A DNA stretch of 64,000 nucleotides from Owenia fusiformis (lineage: Eukaryota > Annelida > Polychaeta > Sabellida > Oweniidae): assembly GCA_903813345.2 (NCBI GenBank), contig CAIIXF020000010.1, positions 34,645,425-34,709,424 on the forward strand, read 5' to 3'. Shown here piece after piece: positions 33,201 through 45,605 of this stretch. Both the position numbers and the translations under genes were made by a program. Every line of letters begins with the position of its first letter. Position 1 is the first letter of the stretch. The notes under the pieces are model-generated. The model was not told where the DNA came from and did no database searches. It saw only the letters and a program-made list of their open reading frames with translations.

Positions 33201-36200
33201 AAATGTATCTTGCCGTACAAATAATAACACTGAAGTATGGATTACATTAATACAGAACATCGGGACTTACATTGTCTCAATCATGATTTTACCATTGTTA
33301 GTGATAGAAAGAGAAAAGTTCTTAATATATCTGAGGATATTTCTTGTTTAGTTTTGTGCAAAGCTCTTAAAGAGAAAGCAAAGTCATTCTTAGAGTTCCG
33401 GTACCTTTTTTGCCTGAAATGGTGAATAAATAACAATAGGTGTTAATTACAACATATAAAAATACATGTAAAGTACATTACATTTTACATGTATTTGCAA
33501 ATAGTATTTGTAACATGGTCATTTTCACATTGTTTATATTTCTTCTATTCATATTGTCCAATCCCCATCCATGTCATTTTAACAGGTCCCTTCATTACTT
33601 TACACCAGTTTTTCAAATATTTAATTCCAATGTTTTCAATTCTTTTGTATACTTTCTACTTTAGCTTCCTTTGTTTAAACCAGTTTTTAGCTTTTCATGG
33701 TGTGATTGTTTTGTACTGTTTTTGTATTCAATATAATAGCATTCACTCACATGTAGTTGAGTTGGGGTGTTGTCCCTTTACTTGTTAGTGTTACCTAGAG
33801 TTTGTGACTGGACATACACAGAGTATTTCAAATATATATTTTAGAAGACATTTTAACTACATCTACTGTACGTCATATTTGATTGCCACCCACGGGCCTT
33901 ACACTCGCCCCGTTACATTAGCATTCAGTGATTTAATCAAAAATATTCAACAAGTGTGACTTTGTAAAAGTTAAAACATTTAATAAAAAGGAAATTAACA
34001 TTAGTATTGTGACATAATTCACTGACCATAGTAAGCTTGGACAGAATGGGTTAGATAATCTTTAATTCTTGTTAAATTACTTTTATGAAAAAGCTGATAT
34101 TTTGACCATGCTCTGAACATGTATATGTATAAAGTGTACACGAAGCAAGTGATTTAAAAATACAGTAAGTATCAATATCAAAAAATGGTGCTTACATAAC
34201 TTTTTGTGAATATAATTTATATAAAAATAACCTAATTTCTCTAGCATATAAATAAATTACATCTAATATCAATATAATCCTTTTTACCAAAAACTTACTG
34301 TCATCTAAAACAGGACAAAATAAAATATTAATGAGATCAAAATTTAAGGTTCAGCTGGAAAGTAACATTTTGGTAAAAAATTGCTATACCTGCACATGTT
34401 ATTTTCTGGTACAAAATTAAGCATGAAGTTGTGTGTGTATTTCCTTGCTTTTTTCAGGAAAGTATTATTACACTGTTTACTTATAGAATATCTAGAAACA
34501 GGTCAATGGTAGCTCCTGTGTTGTCTGGAAACTTTGAAAGAAAATTTGGAAAAATAGAAAGTGTGAAATATCAGAATTTCCTGGAGTTCCCATTGAACCC
34601 CTACCAGATATTCTAAAAGAAGACAATGTAATGATACTTTCCTGAAAAAAGCAAGGGAATTGACACATGCCTTCATACTTTATTTTGTACCAGAAAATAA
34701 CATGTGCAGGTATAGCAATTTTTTACCAAAATGTTACTTTCCAGCTGTACCTTAAAAGCACTTTTCAAGCATTCACTTTTTATTAGTTAAAATATTGGCA
34801 AGGTCTGTACAATTAAAGGGGCAGTCAGGCCCATAGCGAACCCCCCTGACTCAGTTCATTCGACTCTGGCACTTATCAATTGACTAGATGCGAGTAGAAA
34901 TAAACTTGATTTACGTCATTAAATATTCAAAATTCAGTCAAAGTGGTGTCATATTTGAAATCCACATGTAAAAGTACATCTAAAAATGTGGTTTCGAAAA
35001 TTGTTTATCAATTTTGAAAATTTTTTTTTTTTTGAAAATGCGACTTTTAGTTCGGGGAGATTACCCATAGACCCTATGTTATAAAATCACAAAAAGTGAA
35101 ATATCTTTTCTTGTATTGGACAGATAACATTTTCTTTTACTGGACATATTTTAATTTGCATAACTATTAGATACATAAGGGTGATATGAAAATTTAACCA
35201 CTAAAACAGATGTAATTTAAGTTAAAGGGAACTTTCTCCTATACCCGCCATGCTATCTGACCCGAACGAGCATCCTGGTGGTGAAACTGGTAACTACCTT
35301 CTCGCATTTGAGTTATTCATTTTGGACAAAAGTTGTCAAATGTGAACTCCCCCTTTGAAAAGTGAACCCCTTCTGGCAAAAGCTGGCAGTATTGGATCAC
35401 ATGGTAGGATAGGATAAGTAAAATGTTAAAACGCTTCATGTGTACACCTGTTGCCATGGTAACAGAAAGATGAGATGATATTAGAAAATGTCTTAACCAA
35501 TTAGAATTCAATATTCTTGTAGAATAAATAAAATAGAATAAATAACCAATTATGAAGATATAATAATTGGGTAATTAAATTTTAATTACTTATTAATTAC
35601 CTTCATCTCCTTTCTTCTTGCCTTTGTCTTTCTTTTTCTCTTTCTTGGTTTCTTCCTCTGGAGGGGTGACATCAGTTATAAACGCAACAAACCTTTGTAG
35701 ACCTCCGGATTCACGGATTTGCTAAGAAATTCAAAAAAATCACAATTGGTTGATATTTATTAACTAGGCTTTGAATTCTTGTGGGGCACAAGCACCCTGC
35801 ATATACATGTAAGAAAGTATATGTAAATGTTAAAATAATGTAGATCAGTTGATATGTCTCACCCTGTAAGCATTTGCGCACACAGCGTATTTAAAACAGA
35901 AATCCTGAGATATAAAACATGTTTACTATGGATTTCTAGTATAGTATAATAAGTAAATTAGAAGTAATTTGAAATGTCTGATTCTGAATATATTCTGAAC
36001 TACAATTTGTTCTTACCACTTAATTAAATGTACCATCAAAAATTAAAGAAATATAAAAACATGAACCCTCACAATCATTTGTGATGATTGCAAACTATTT
36101 TTCATAGCTGAATGAAAGTAATATCTAAATCAGGCTATCAAAAACAATTTTAACTTTTCACATGTCAGCCATTGTCACAGCCTTCAATGAGCTTTTTACA

Positions 36201-37055
36201 TACCTCCATGCTCTCGGGATCCTCAAGAGCATGTACATGTAGATCATTATATTCAGGTTTCCCCACAAACTCAATGAACTCTCTCAAAACTTCTAACTCC
36301 CTCAGGGCAGCTCTGTTTTCAGCTGAAATAAATATAATTTTATATATAATCGATATCATTTATAAATGTGCCATCTATACAATAACAGCTAGTGATATTT
36401 CTGACATAACTATTTTAATATGAGGTCAAATCAAAAAATAAATAGGGCCACTGGCTCTCATTTTTGAAGGAAGTGTTTATTTAAGTTGAAATTTTTACCA
36501 ATACTTATTTACATATAAAGGTCCAATGTATAGGTGCACATAAAAGAACAGAGGGCTCCTTCAAGGAGGGGTTTCTGGGTCTATCTTTCAGGTTAATTAC
36601 GTTAATTACGACCGTATATGTACGGGATATACCCAAGAGGTATTGCTCACCTTCATTGGTGGTAAACAAAATACAATACAATACAATATGAGAACTAAAA
36701 ATTGTTGCTTTGTTACTTAGTTGCTTAGTTACAGGTTACAGCATGTAACTTACTCATATTTCCCAGAAGATTTGATTTTATTAGTGACAGATCCATTTGC
36801 CATTTTTGGTACTCAACATGTTAAAATGTGAAAACAATATTTCAAACCAACCAACCAAAGTGTCTTTCACCTTCAATTCATAATATCTGCTCATACAAAA
36901 TCCTAATCTTGTAACATTATCTTCATACCATCTTGCGTTGCTCTGATCAGTGCAAGCAGGGCCAGCTCTTGTATTATTGCATACTCTGACTTCAATAAAT
37001 GCATGATTGGCTCTAGCCCATTCCATTCCCTTACAGCAGTTCTACTTTGGTAATC
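30066..37055 (-). CDS. ARMC3: ARMC3 (armadillo repeat-containing 3), internal exons; frameshifted and apparently truncated
   Basis: Six minus-strand exons have GT-AG borders and consistent phases: 37055-36929, 36322-36204, 35721-35601, 32012-31932, 30882-30781 and 30217-30066. They encode successive armadillo segments: NGLEPIMHLLKSEYAIIQEL; AENRAALRELEVLREFIEFV with GKPEYNDLH; and IRESGGLQRFVAFITDV, with a Lys/Glu-rich insert (EEETKKEKKKDKGKKKGDE) absent from my memory of the vertebrate protein. Then come HACIAIARAAKNAENRKIL and EKGAEKMLILLLGHEDPTVQ. Order and spacing match ARMC3, a protein of ciliated and testis cells. The last exon carries a one-base deletion after RKIL that breaks the frame. 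No exon for the N-terminus or for the later repeats and C-terminal domain was found in the window. Either these lie outside or the copy is decaying. Confidence 0.8.
30285..30705. repeat. ~18-19 bp minisatellite (ATAGTGAACACCTACAT)
   Basis: More than twenty copies of ATAGTGAACACCTAC or ATAGTGAACACCTATTT in a row, within an ARMC3 intron. Degenerate outer copies lie on the left. Confidence 0.9.
30781..30882 (-). CDS. ARMC3: ARMC3-like exon e
   Basis: Acceptor TTTTACTTAG, donor GTAAGG, phase 1 to phase 1. Codes a Gly/Pro/Asp-rich linker and VKPHACIAIARAAKN. Confidence 0.8.
31932..32012 (-). CDS. ARMC3: ARMC3-like exon d
   Basis: Acceptor ATTATTTAG, donor GTATAT, phase 1 to phase 1. Codes EPRMAASVLQTIPGSVLGGK and TPYISE. 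Confidence 0.72.
32013..34344. other. ARMC3 intron sequence, no further exon seen
   Basis: Long AT-rich intron between exons c and d. Small plus-strand frames at 33237-33788 and 34431-34616 lack protein features and are not called. Confidence 0.4.
34345..34757. mobile_element. ~410-bp foldback element
   Basis: Arms of ~120 bp (34345-34470 and 34630-34757) are inverted: CAGCTGGAAAGTAACATTTTG, TGCTATACCTGCACATGTTA and CCTTGCTTTTTTCAGGAAAG each recur in reverse complement. It lies within the ARMC3 intron. Confidence 0.85.
34886..35310. repeat. interspersed repeat, copy 2 of 2
   Basis: Close match to 978-1430, with a single version of the CTATACCCGCCATGCTATCT block instead of two. An additional T-run lies near 35022. 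Confidence 0.75.
35601..35721 (-). CDS. ARMC3: ARMC3-like exon c
   Basis: Acceptor CTTAG, donor GTAATT (phase 1). Codes QIRESGGLQRFVAFITDVTP and then a run of Lys and Glu residues. Confidence 0.82.
36204..36322 (-). CDS. ARMC3: ARMC3-like exon b
   Basis: Acceptor TATTTCAG, donor GTATGT (phase 0). Codes AENRAALRELEVLREFIEFV through LEDPESME. Confidence 0.82.
36929..37055 (-). CDS. ARMC3: ARMC3-like exon a
   Basis: Acceptor TATATTGCAG, donor GTATGA (phase 1). Codes DYQSRTAVREWNGLEPIMHL through LALLALIRATQD. Its 5' part is the seed of the 108-bp satellite, so the acceptor could also be used 108 or 216 bases upstream in frame. Confidence 0.75.
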
Positions 37056-39222
37056 CTGCAATATAAAGGCAAACTCCTGTATTATTGCATACTTTGACTT
37101 CATTAAATGCATGATTGGCTCAAGACCATTCCATCCCCTTACAGCAGTTCTACTTTGGTAATCCTGCAATATAAAGGCAAACTCCTGTATTATTGCATAC
37201 TCTGACTTCATTAAATGCATGATTGGCTCTTGACCATTCCATTCCCTTACAGCAGTTCTACTTTGGTAATCCTACAATATAAAGGCAAACTCCTGTATTA
37301 TTGCATACTCTGACTTCATTAAATGCATGATTGGCTGAAGACCATTCCATTCCCTTACAGCAGTTCTACTTTGGTAATCCTACAATATAAAGGCAAACTC
37401 CTGTATTATTGCATAATCTGACTTCATTAAATGCATGATTGGCTCAAGACCATTCCATTCCCTTACAGCAGTTCTACTTTGGTAATCCTACAATATAAAG
37501 GCAAACTCCTGTATTATTGCATACTCTGACTTCATTAAATGCATGATTGGCTCTAGCCCATTCCATTCCCTTACAGCAGTTCTACTTTGGTAATCCTACA
37601 ATATAAAGGCAAACTCCTGTATTATTGCATAATCTGACTTCATTAAATGCATGATTGGCTCAAGACCATTCCATTCCCTTACAGCAGTTCTACTTTGGTA
37701 ATCCTACAATATAAAGGCAAACTCCTGTATTATTGCATAATCTGACTTCATTAAATGCATGATTGGCTCAAGACCATTCCATTCCCTTACAGCAGTTCTA
37801 CTTTGGTAATCCTACAATATAAAAGCAAACTCCTGTATTATTGCATAATCTGACTTCATTAAATGCATGATTGGCTCAAGACCATTCCATTCCCTTACAG
37901 CAGTTCTACTTTGGTAATCCTACAATATAAAGGCAAACTCCTGTATTATTGCATACTCTGACTTCATTAAATGCATGATTGGCTCTAGACCATTCCATTC
38001 CCTTACAGCAGTTCTACTTTGGTAATCCTACAATATAAAGGCAAACTCCTGTATTATTGCATAATCTGACTTCACTAAATGCATGATTGGCTCAAGACCA
38101 TTCCATTCCCTTACAGCAGTTCTACTTTGGTAATCCTACAATATAAAGGCAAACTCCTGTTTTATTGCATAATCTGACTTCATTAAATGCATGATTGGCT
38201 CAAGACCATTCCATTCCCTTACAGCAGTTCTACTTTGGTAATTCTGCAATATAAAGGAAAACTCCTGTATTATTGCATACTTTGACTTCATTAAATGCAT
38301 GATTGGCTCGAGACCATTCCATTCCCTTACAGCAGTTCTACTTTGGTAATCCTGCAATATAAAGGCAAACTCCTGTATTATTGCATACTCTGACTTCATT
38401 AAATGCATGATTGGCTCTAGACCATTCCATTCCCTTACAGCAGTTCTACTTTGGTAATCCTACAATATAAAGGCAAACTCCTGTATTATTGCATACTTTG
38501 ACTTCATTAAATGCATGATTGGCTCAAGACCATTCCATTCCCTTACAGCAGTTCTACTTTGGTAATCCTGCAATATAAAGGCAAACTCCTGTATTATTGC
38601 ATACTCTGACTTCATTAAATGCATGATTGGCTCTAGACCATTCCATTCCCTTACAGCAGTTCTACTTTGGTAATCCTACAATATAAAGGCAAACTCCTGT
38701 ATTATTGCATACTCTGACTTCATTAAATGCATGATTGGCTCTAGACCATTCCATTCCCTTACAGCAGTTCTACTTTGGTAATCCTACAATATAAAGGCAA
38801 ACTCCTGTATTATTGCATACTCTGACTTCATTAAATGCATGATTGGCTCAAGACCATTCCATTCCCTTACAGCAGTTCTACTTTGGTAATCCTACAATAT
38901 AAAGGCAAACTCCTGTATTATTGCATACTCTGACTTCATTAAATGCATGATTGGCTCTAGACCATTCCATTCCCTTACAGCAGTTCTACTTTGGTAATCC
39001 TACAATATAAAGGCAAACTCCTGTATTATTGCATAATCTGACTTCACTAAATGCATGATTGGCTCAAGACCATTCCATTCCCTTACAGCAGTTCTACTTT
39101 GGTAATCCTACAATATAAAGGCAAACTCCTGTTTTATTGCATACTCTGACTTCAATAAATGCATGATTGGCTCTAGACCATTCCATTCCCTTACAGCAGT
39201 TCTACTTTGGTAATCCTACAAT
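36950..39222. repeat. ARMC3: 108-bp satellite derived from an ARMC3 splice acceptor and exon
   Basis: About 21 units of 108 bp (36 codons). On the minus strand each unit holds the acceptor TTTGCCTTTATATTG(C/T)AG followed by exon sequence coding DYQSRTAVREWNGLEPIMHL and MKSEYAIIQEFAFIL. Only the proximal end (36929) retains the donor. Units differ by a few bases (GAATGGTCTTGAG, TCTAGCCC and similar). The array resumes at 45281-45605 after the inserted foldback element. Confidence 0.92.
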
Positions 39223-41137
39223 TGTATCAGATGCTGGCACAGTTTTGCCGGAAGTTTGCAAGAAGTAACTTTTGGCAATGCAGTATGTTAGAGTAACCTA
39301 GTAGGTGTAAGAAAATATAAGGTGATGGCCTTTAAAGTGGTAAAAACAATTTTCACGGCCGAATTGGACTTCAATTCCTGCGATTTCAGGGGGTACTATA
39401 AGACTATTTCATAACATAAAGGATATAGTTGCTATTGTTCTGCTTTCTACAGCACACATTACTAGTCCAAAGATGAATAATATCCTAAAGTTATAGGCCG
39501 ATATCTGTATTAGTCTCAGAAATATTGCAATTAATAGGAAAAAAATATGCAATTTTAGTCATTTTTAAGTCACACGTATCTTATATTTTTAGCTTCCAGC
39601 AAAAGATGGCAGCTTAAATAGCTCAAAATTGTTTTCTAAAAACTAATTCAAGCTTTGTTTGATATTGTAATACAATTATAATAATGATAATGTACTATTT
39701 ATGATTTTTAATGTAACTTTATAGTACCCTACCCCTGGAAAGTGGGCGTGGCCAATGTTATCATTTTGCAGCATACAATTAAAAACTTATATTGATAGAA
39801 GGCAAATCAATGCATTTTTAACATTTTCACTTGTTACTTGACATTGTAATTCATTCATTACTAAAATATAGGACTCTACATATTTTATATATACGTTTTC
39901 AATTTTGTATAATGTATCATGATGAAATCTAATAGGCTGGTTCATTTTCAGTGTTCACTAACGCATGAAATGTAAGTCACAGTGTTTCCAAATTACCTTT
40001 GCAATGAGAAAGTACCACAAAGACTACATAATATGAGCAGTTTCAAGGTCCTAATACTAATACTTACCGATCTATCGGCGTTCAAAAATAGAGAAAGCTG
40101 TCGTGAGTGCAGTTTTAAATAACTTTGAACTGAAACTGCTGCTTAATGAATATTTTTCTCAACATCTGTGACTTTTTTAGACCCCAAACATAAGATACCA
40201 AGACATAATGCTACCAAGTTCTGATATCGGAAGTTTCAGAGCTCTAGATCAAATATTCACTTCTGCATATACTTTTAAAAAGAGTCAAAAGGACAAAAAA
40301 CCTGTCAGATATCGTGGAAAATATGAAAGATGCACTATTCAGAACAATTTATCTCTTAAATGTTACTTTTATTTGACATAATTTCTGATTCTGCCTCCAG
40401 TTAGAACCACTAATAATACATATGAGAAGACTTAACGTCATAGTAAGTGGAAGTACAGATCTATTGGCTTCTGAAAATGGGAAAAGCTGTAGCAAGTATG
40501 ATTTTCACCAGTTTTTCATCTAAGACTGCAACTTTCTGAATTTTCTTTTTACAAACTGCACAGTAAGACCAAAGACATTAAAGGAAACCTGGTCATTGTA
40601 CCACCAATAATAGGTAAAAATAATATTGGTAATATATACCAAGTGTTTACTTTAATTCCAAGGCATCTGAATTGATAAATAAATGAAATCAGTACTTTAT
40701 TGTATCTTGAGACAAAATACACCGTTTGAATGCTTAAGCTTGACATCACAGTATCAAGTGAAAGATACGTTGTTATATACAGCTATATATCACTTTAACT
40801 GACTTTACTCTTCAATTTGAAATATGCCTGGCCATTCTAAGAAAAATGCGACGGAGGGCAAAGAGTGTGCATGGTATAATTGGTAATTAAGCTCTTCTAG
40901 AGTTTAAAGCTCCCACAATTTTTAAAAACGAAATGGAGAATAACATGTGAAAGTATAGGATGGACTAATTGTTCTAATAAAGTTTTTGAAAGTGACATTG
41001 CATGAAATATTTAAGCAAGAGATATGTTCCAAAATACTTTCAGGTAGAAATAAAGCTCCGTAATGTAAAAACAATGTATTCTCAGTATTCAATAATAACA
41101 TTCTTTATAGTTTTTTTTGTCTTAAGCATATCAGTGA

Positions 41138-41434
41138 TTATCCTACACTTAGTGTACTAAATGTATAATAACATTAAAAAATAAATTTGATATTTATGGG
41201 CATAATGAATATCCGGAGGATATCGTGACGATATACTCCGGGCGGAGGATATCGTGACGATATACTCCGGGCGGAGGATATCGTGACGATATACTCCGGA
41301 AAACCCAATATGCGGAGGATATTGTGACGATATACTCCGCTTGTTGATTTCCCGCCAAATTGACTCTATTTGGCATGAAATTCATTTTGCAATGATATTA
41401 TACATTTAGTACACTCCTTGTTAGTGTAGGATAA
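41138..41434. mobile_element. MITE with TTATCCTACAC ends (copy 2 of 3)
   Basis: Starts TTATCCTACACTTAGTGTAC and ends CTTGTTAGTGTAGGATAA. The interior has repeated GGAGGATATCGTGACGATAT palindromes. The same flanks (CAGTGA on one side, TAAGAACATCCTATGAT on the other) accompany the copy at 12775, so the MITE travels inside a larger repeat. Confidence 0.82.
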
Positions 41435-43075
41435 TAAGAACATCCTATGATTTTTTTCAGAATATCATTTTAATCTACTCGGTGATATTGATATATGCAC
41501 TCGTTCGCTTCGCTCTCTCGTGCAGATATCAATACCACCTCGTAGATAAAAATGATATTCCTCAAAATCATAGGATATCCTATAATTATCCCATGGTTGC
41601 AAGGATATTATAGGAATATCCTATGGTTTTGAAAAAATATCATATATATCCATGAGTGGATATAATTGATATTTTTGAAAAACCATAGGATTGTCCGTTT
41701 ATCCCATGGGAAATCATCATCAGCGAAAAAATTTGAAAAATATGATTTGAGAAAAAATTTGAAAAAATAATTGAAAAAAATTGTGAAAAAATGTTGAAAC
41801 TTTTTTTTGAAATTTTTAAAAATATTTTTGAAAATAATTAAAAAATGAAATAGGAAAATGTTTTGAAAAAATTCGAAACCATCGAATTTCACTTTTCAAA
41901 CCATCGAATATCACTTTCCAACCCATCGAATATCACTTTCCAACCCATCCACTTTTTAAGACGTGATATTCGATAGTTTAAAAGTGATATTCGATGGTTT
42001 GTGAATTTTTTGCTAAAATATGATATCTTGATCCACATATCAAATATATCTTCTAGTGATATTCGATCTATATCCTTGCAACCATTGGATAAAGATCGAA
42101 TATCACATGAAGGTATATTTGATATGTGGATCAAGTTATAATATTTTAGCAAAAAATTCACAAACCATCGAATATCACTTTTAAACTATCGAATATCACG
42201 TCTTAAAAAGGGATATTCGGTGGTTTGAAAAGTGATATTCCATGGTTTCGAATTTTTCAATTTTTAATTATTTTCAAAAATATTTTTAAAAAAATTCAAA
42301 ATTTTTTCACAATTTTTTTTCAACTATTTTTTCAAATTTTTTCTCGAATTATATTTTTCACATTTTTTCGCTGATGATGATTTCCCATGGGATAAATAAA
42401 TTTTTTTTCAAAAATATCAATTATATCCACTCATGGATACAAATATCTTCACTCACTCGCTGCGCTCACTCATGAAAATATCAATATCCACTCATGGATA
42501 TAAATGATATTTTTTCAAAACCATAGGATATTGCTATATTATCCCATGGTTGCAAGGATATAGATCGAATATCACACGAAGATATATTTGATATGTGGAT
42601 CAAGATATCATATTTTAGCAAAAAATTCACAAACCATCGAATATCACTTTTGAACTATCGAATATCACGTCTAAAAGAGTGATATTCGATGGTTTGAAAA
42701 GTGATATTCGATGGTTTGAAAAGTGATATTCGATGGTTCCGAATTTTTTCAAAAAAAAATTCTTTTTACATTTTTTAATTATTTTCAAAAATATTTTTAA
42801 AAAATTCAAAATTTCAAATAAAATTTTCAACATTTTTTCACAATTTTTTCAATTTTTTTTTTCAATTTTTTTCTCAAATTATATTTTTCAACTTTTTCGC
42901 TGATGATGATTTCCCATGGGATAAACGGACAATCCTATGGTTTTTCAAAAATATCAATTATATCCACTCATGGATACAAATATCTTCACTCATTCGCTGC
43001 GCTCACTCATGAAGATATCAATATCCACTCATGGATATAAATGATATTTTTTCAAAACCATAGGATATTCCTATA
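41435..43075. repeat. nested AT-rich palindromic repeats
   Basis: Alternating inverted blocks include ACCATCGAATATCACTTT, CGCTGATGATGATTTCCCATG and ATATCCACTCATGGATA. Hairpin tips such as CACTCGTTCGCTTCGCTCTC and CACTCGCTGCGCTCACTCAT are present. Long homopolymer-rich A/T spacers produce spurious Phe/Lys-rich frames. No gene. Confidence 0.75.
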
Positions 43076-43343
43076 TTATCCTACACTTAGTGTACTAAAT
43101 GTATAATAACATGAAAAAATAAATTTGATATTTATTGGCAAAATGAATATCCGGAGGATATCGTAACGATATACTCCGGGCGGAGGATATTGCGACGATA
43201 TACTCCGGAAAACCCAATATGCGGAGGATATTGTGACGATATACTCCGCTTGTTGATTTCCCGCCAAATTGACTCTATTTGGCATGGAATTAATTTTACA
43301 ATGATATTATACATTCAGTACACTCCTTGTAAGTGTAGGATAA
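43076..43343. mobile_element. MITE with TTATCCTACAC ends (copy 3 of 3)
   Basis: Nearly identical to 41138-41434 in the same orientation, followed by the same TAAGAACATCCTATGAT module and hairpin tip at 43406-43440. Confidence 0.82.
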
Positions 43344-45280
43344 TAAGAACATCCTATGATTTTTTTCAGAATATCATTTTAATCTACTCGGTGATATTGA
43401 TATATGCACTTGTTCGCTTCGCTCTCTCGTGCAGATATCAATATCACCTGGTAGATAAAAATGATATTCCTCAAAATCATAGGATATCCTATAATTATAT
43501 CAATCTGGATGCTGAAGTCACTTAATAAATAATAACTAGATGTAACTCCTAGTAAGCACTTCAAGTTTCAGTTCTAAATAAAATACAGTTTAGTTAAAAA
43601 ATTGTTAAGAAAAGTCATACATTTTTTCACAATCACAATTTCACCATTTCTGACTGTATTTTGCACATTTTTAGGTGCCAATGGTTCAATGATTATTTGA
43701 TATAACCTCCTGAAACTACTCTCATATATATTTGGTGGTACAGTGATATGGAATCCTGTCTTTTGGGGTCTCACGGAATTCTTGTTTTAGAGAAGAAAAT
43801 CCTGAAAGCTGCAGTTTAATATTATGAATTATAGGTGAAAATTGCACTTGCTACACTGCTTCTCCCATTTTTAGATGCTAATAAATCTATAACTACACTT
43901 ACTATGACCTTAAGTCTACTCATATGTATTATTGGTATTACTAACTAGAGGCAGAATCAGAAATTATGGTAAATAAAAGTAAATTTAAGAGATAAATTGT
44001 TCTGAATAGTGCATTTTGTCACATTTTTTCGCGATATCTGACTGCATTTTGTGTCTTTTGGGTCTTTTTAAGGGTCCATGCAGATATGAATACTTGATCT
44101 AGAGCTTTGAAATTTTCAATACCAGAATTTGGTAGCACTATGTCTTGATATCCTGTGTTTGGACTCTAACCAAATCACAGTTGTTGAGAAAAAAATTCAT
44201 AAGTAGCAGTTTTAATTCAAAATTAGTTGAAACGGCACTCAAGACAGCTTTCCTCATTTTTGAAAGCCGATAGATCGGCAAGCATTTACACCATGATCTT
44301 GAATCTGGGCATACATATTCTTAATGGCACTATCTCATTGCCCAGATATTGTGGAAACATTGTGACTTATATTCCATGTGATAGTAAGCACTGAAAATGG
44401 ACTTGTTGCATTGTGGCGGACCCCATACAAAATAAACATAGGGGTAGGGGGGGGGGGGTTTAAACGTTGATCAGTTCTGCTATTTTTTGTGGCTATTGGT
44501 CATATAGTGGATCATTTTGTCAAAAGGTAAGGGTGATCCGAGAAAAAGTTTGTAAATTGAAACAGCCTATTAGATTTCATTATGACACATTGTACAAAAT
44601 TGAAATTGTATATAAAATATATAGAGTCCTATATTCTAATAATAAAGGAATTACATTGTCAAGTAACAAGTGAAGATGTTTTATATGCATTGATTTGCTT
44701 TCTATCAATACAAGTTTTTAATTGTATGCTGCAAAATGATAACATTGACCACGCCCACTTTCCAGGGGTAGGGTACTATAAAGTCATATTAAAAATCATA
44801 AATAGCACATTATCATTATTATAATTGTATTACAATATCAAACAAAGCTTGAATTAGTTTTTAGAAAACAATTTTGAGCTATTTAAGCTGCCATCTTTTG
44901 CTGGAAGCTACAAATATAAGATACGTGAGACTTAGAAATGACTAAAATTGCGTATTTTTTTCATATTAATTGCAATATTTCTGAGACTAATACAGATATC
45001 GGCCTATAACTTTAGGATATTATTCATCTTTGGACTAGTAATGTGTGCTGTAGAAAGCAGAACAATAGCAACTATATCCTTTATGTTATGAAATAGTCTT
45101 ATAGTACCCCCTGAAATCGCAGGAATTGAAGTCCAATTCGGCCGTGAAAATTGTTTTTACCACTTTAAAGGCCATCACCTTATATTTTCTTACACCTACT
45201 AGGTTACTCTAACATACTGCATTGCCAAAAGTTACTTCTTGCAAACTTCCGGCAAAACTGTGCCAGCATCTGATACAAAT

Positions 45281-45605
45281 ATAAAGGCAAACTCCTGTAT
45301 TATTGCATACTCTGACTTCATTAAATGCATGATTGGCTCAAGACCATTCCATTCCCTTACAGCAGTTCTACTTTGGTAATCCTACAATATAAAGGCAAAC
45401 TCCTGTATTATTGCATACTCTGACTTCATTAAATGCATGATTGGCTCTAGACCATTCCATTCCCTTACAGCAGTTCTACTTTGGTAATTCTACAATATAA
45501 AGGCAAACTCCTGTATTATTGCATAATCTGACTTCATTAAATGCATGATTGGCTCAAGACCATTCCATTCCCTTACAGCAGTTCTACTTTGGTAATCCTG
45601 CAATG
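45281..45605. repeat. 108-bp ARMC3-derived satellite, distal three units
   Basis: Three more units in the same phase as the array ending at 39222, showing that the 6-kb element split one array. Confidence 0.9.

Larger units (their letters stand above)
39223..45277. mobile_element. 6.06-kb foldback transposable element with 3-bp target duplication
   Basis: Terminal repeats start TGTATCAGATGCTGGCACAG and end in the exact complement at 45277. The direct repeat AAT flanks it (39220-39222 and 45278-45280), and the satellite resumes in register, so this is a clean insertion. The arms extend at least 1.6-1.9 kb each (39223 to ~41100, and 45277 back to ~43560) with increasing divergence inward. No transposase frame was found. 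The interior holds nested elements. Superfamily unassigned; a 3-bp duplication would fit several DNA transposon groups. Confidence 0.88.

Noticed and set aside
36950-39222. CRISPR-like regular array
   Set aside because: The repeated unit is contiguous (no unique spacers), 108 bp, derived from an exon, and the context is an animal genome.
41608-42833. Phe/Lys/Ile-rich frames on the minus strand
   Set aside because: They come from A/T homopolymer spacers inside nested palindromes.
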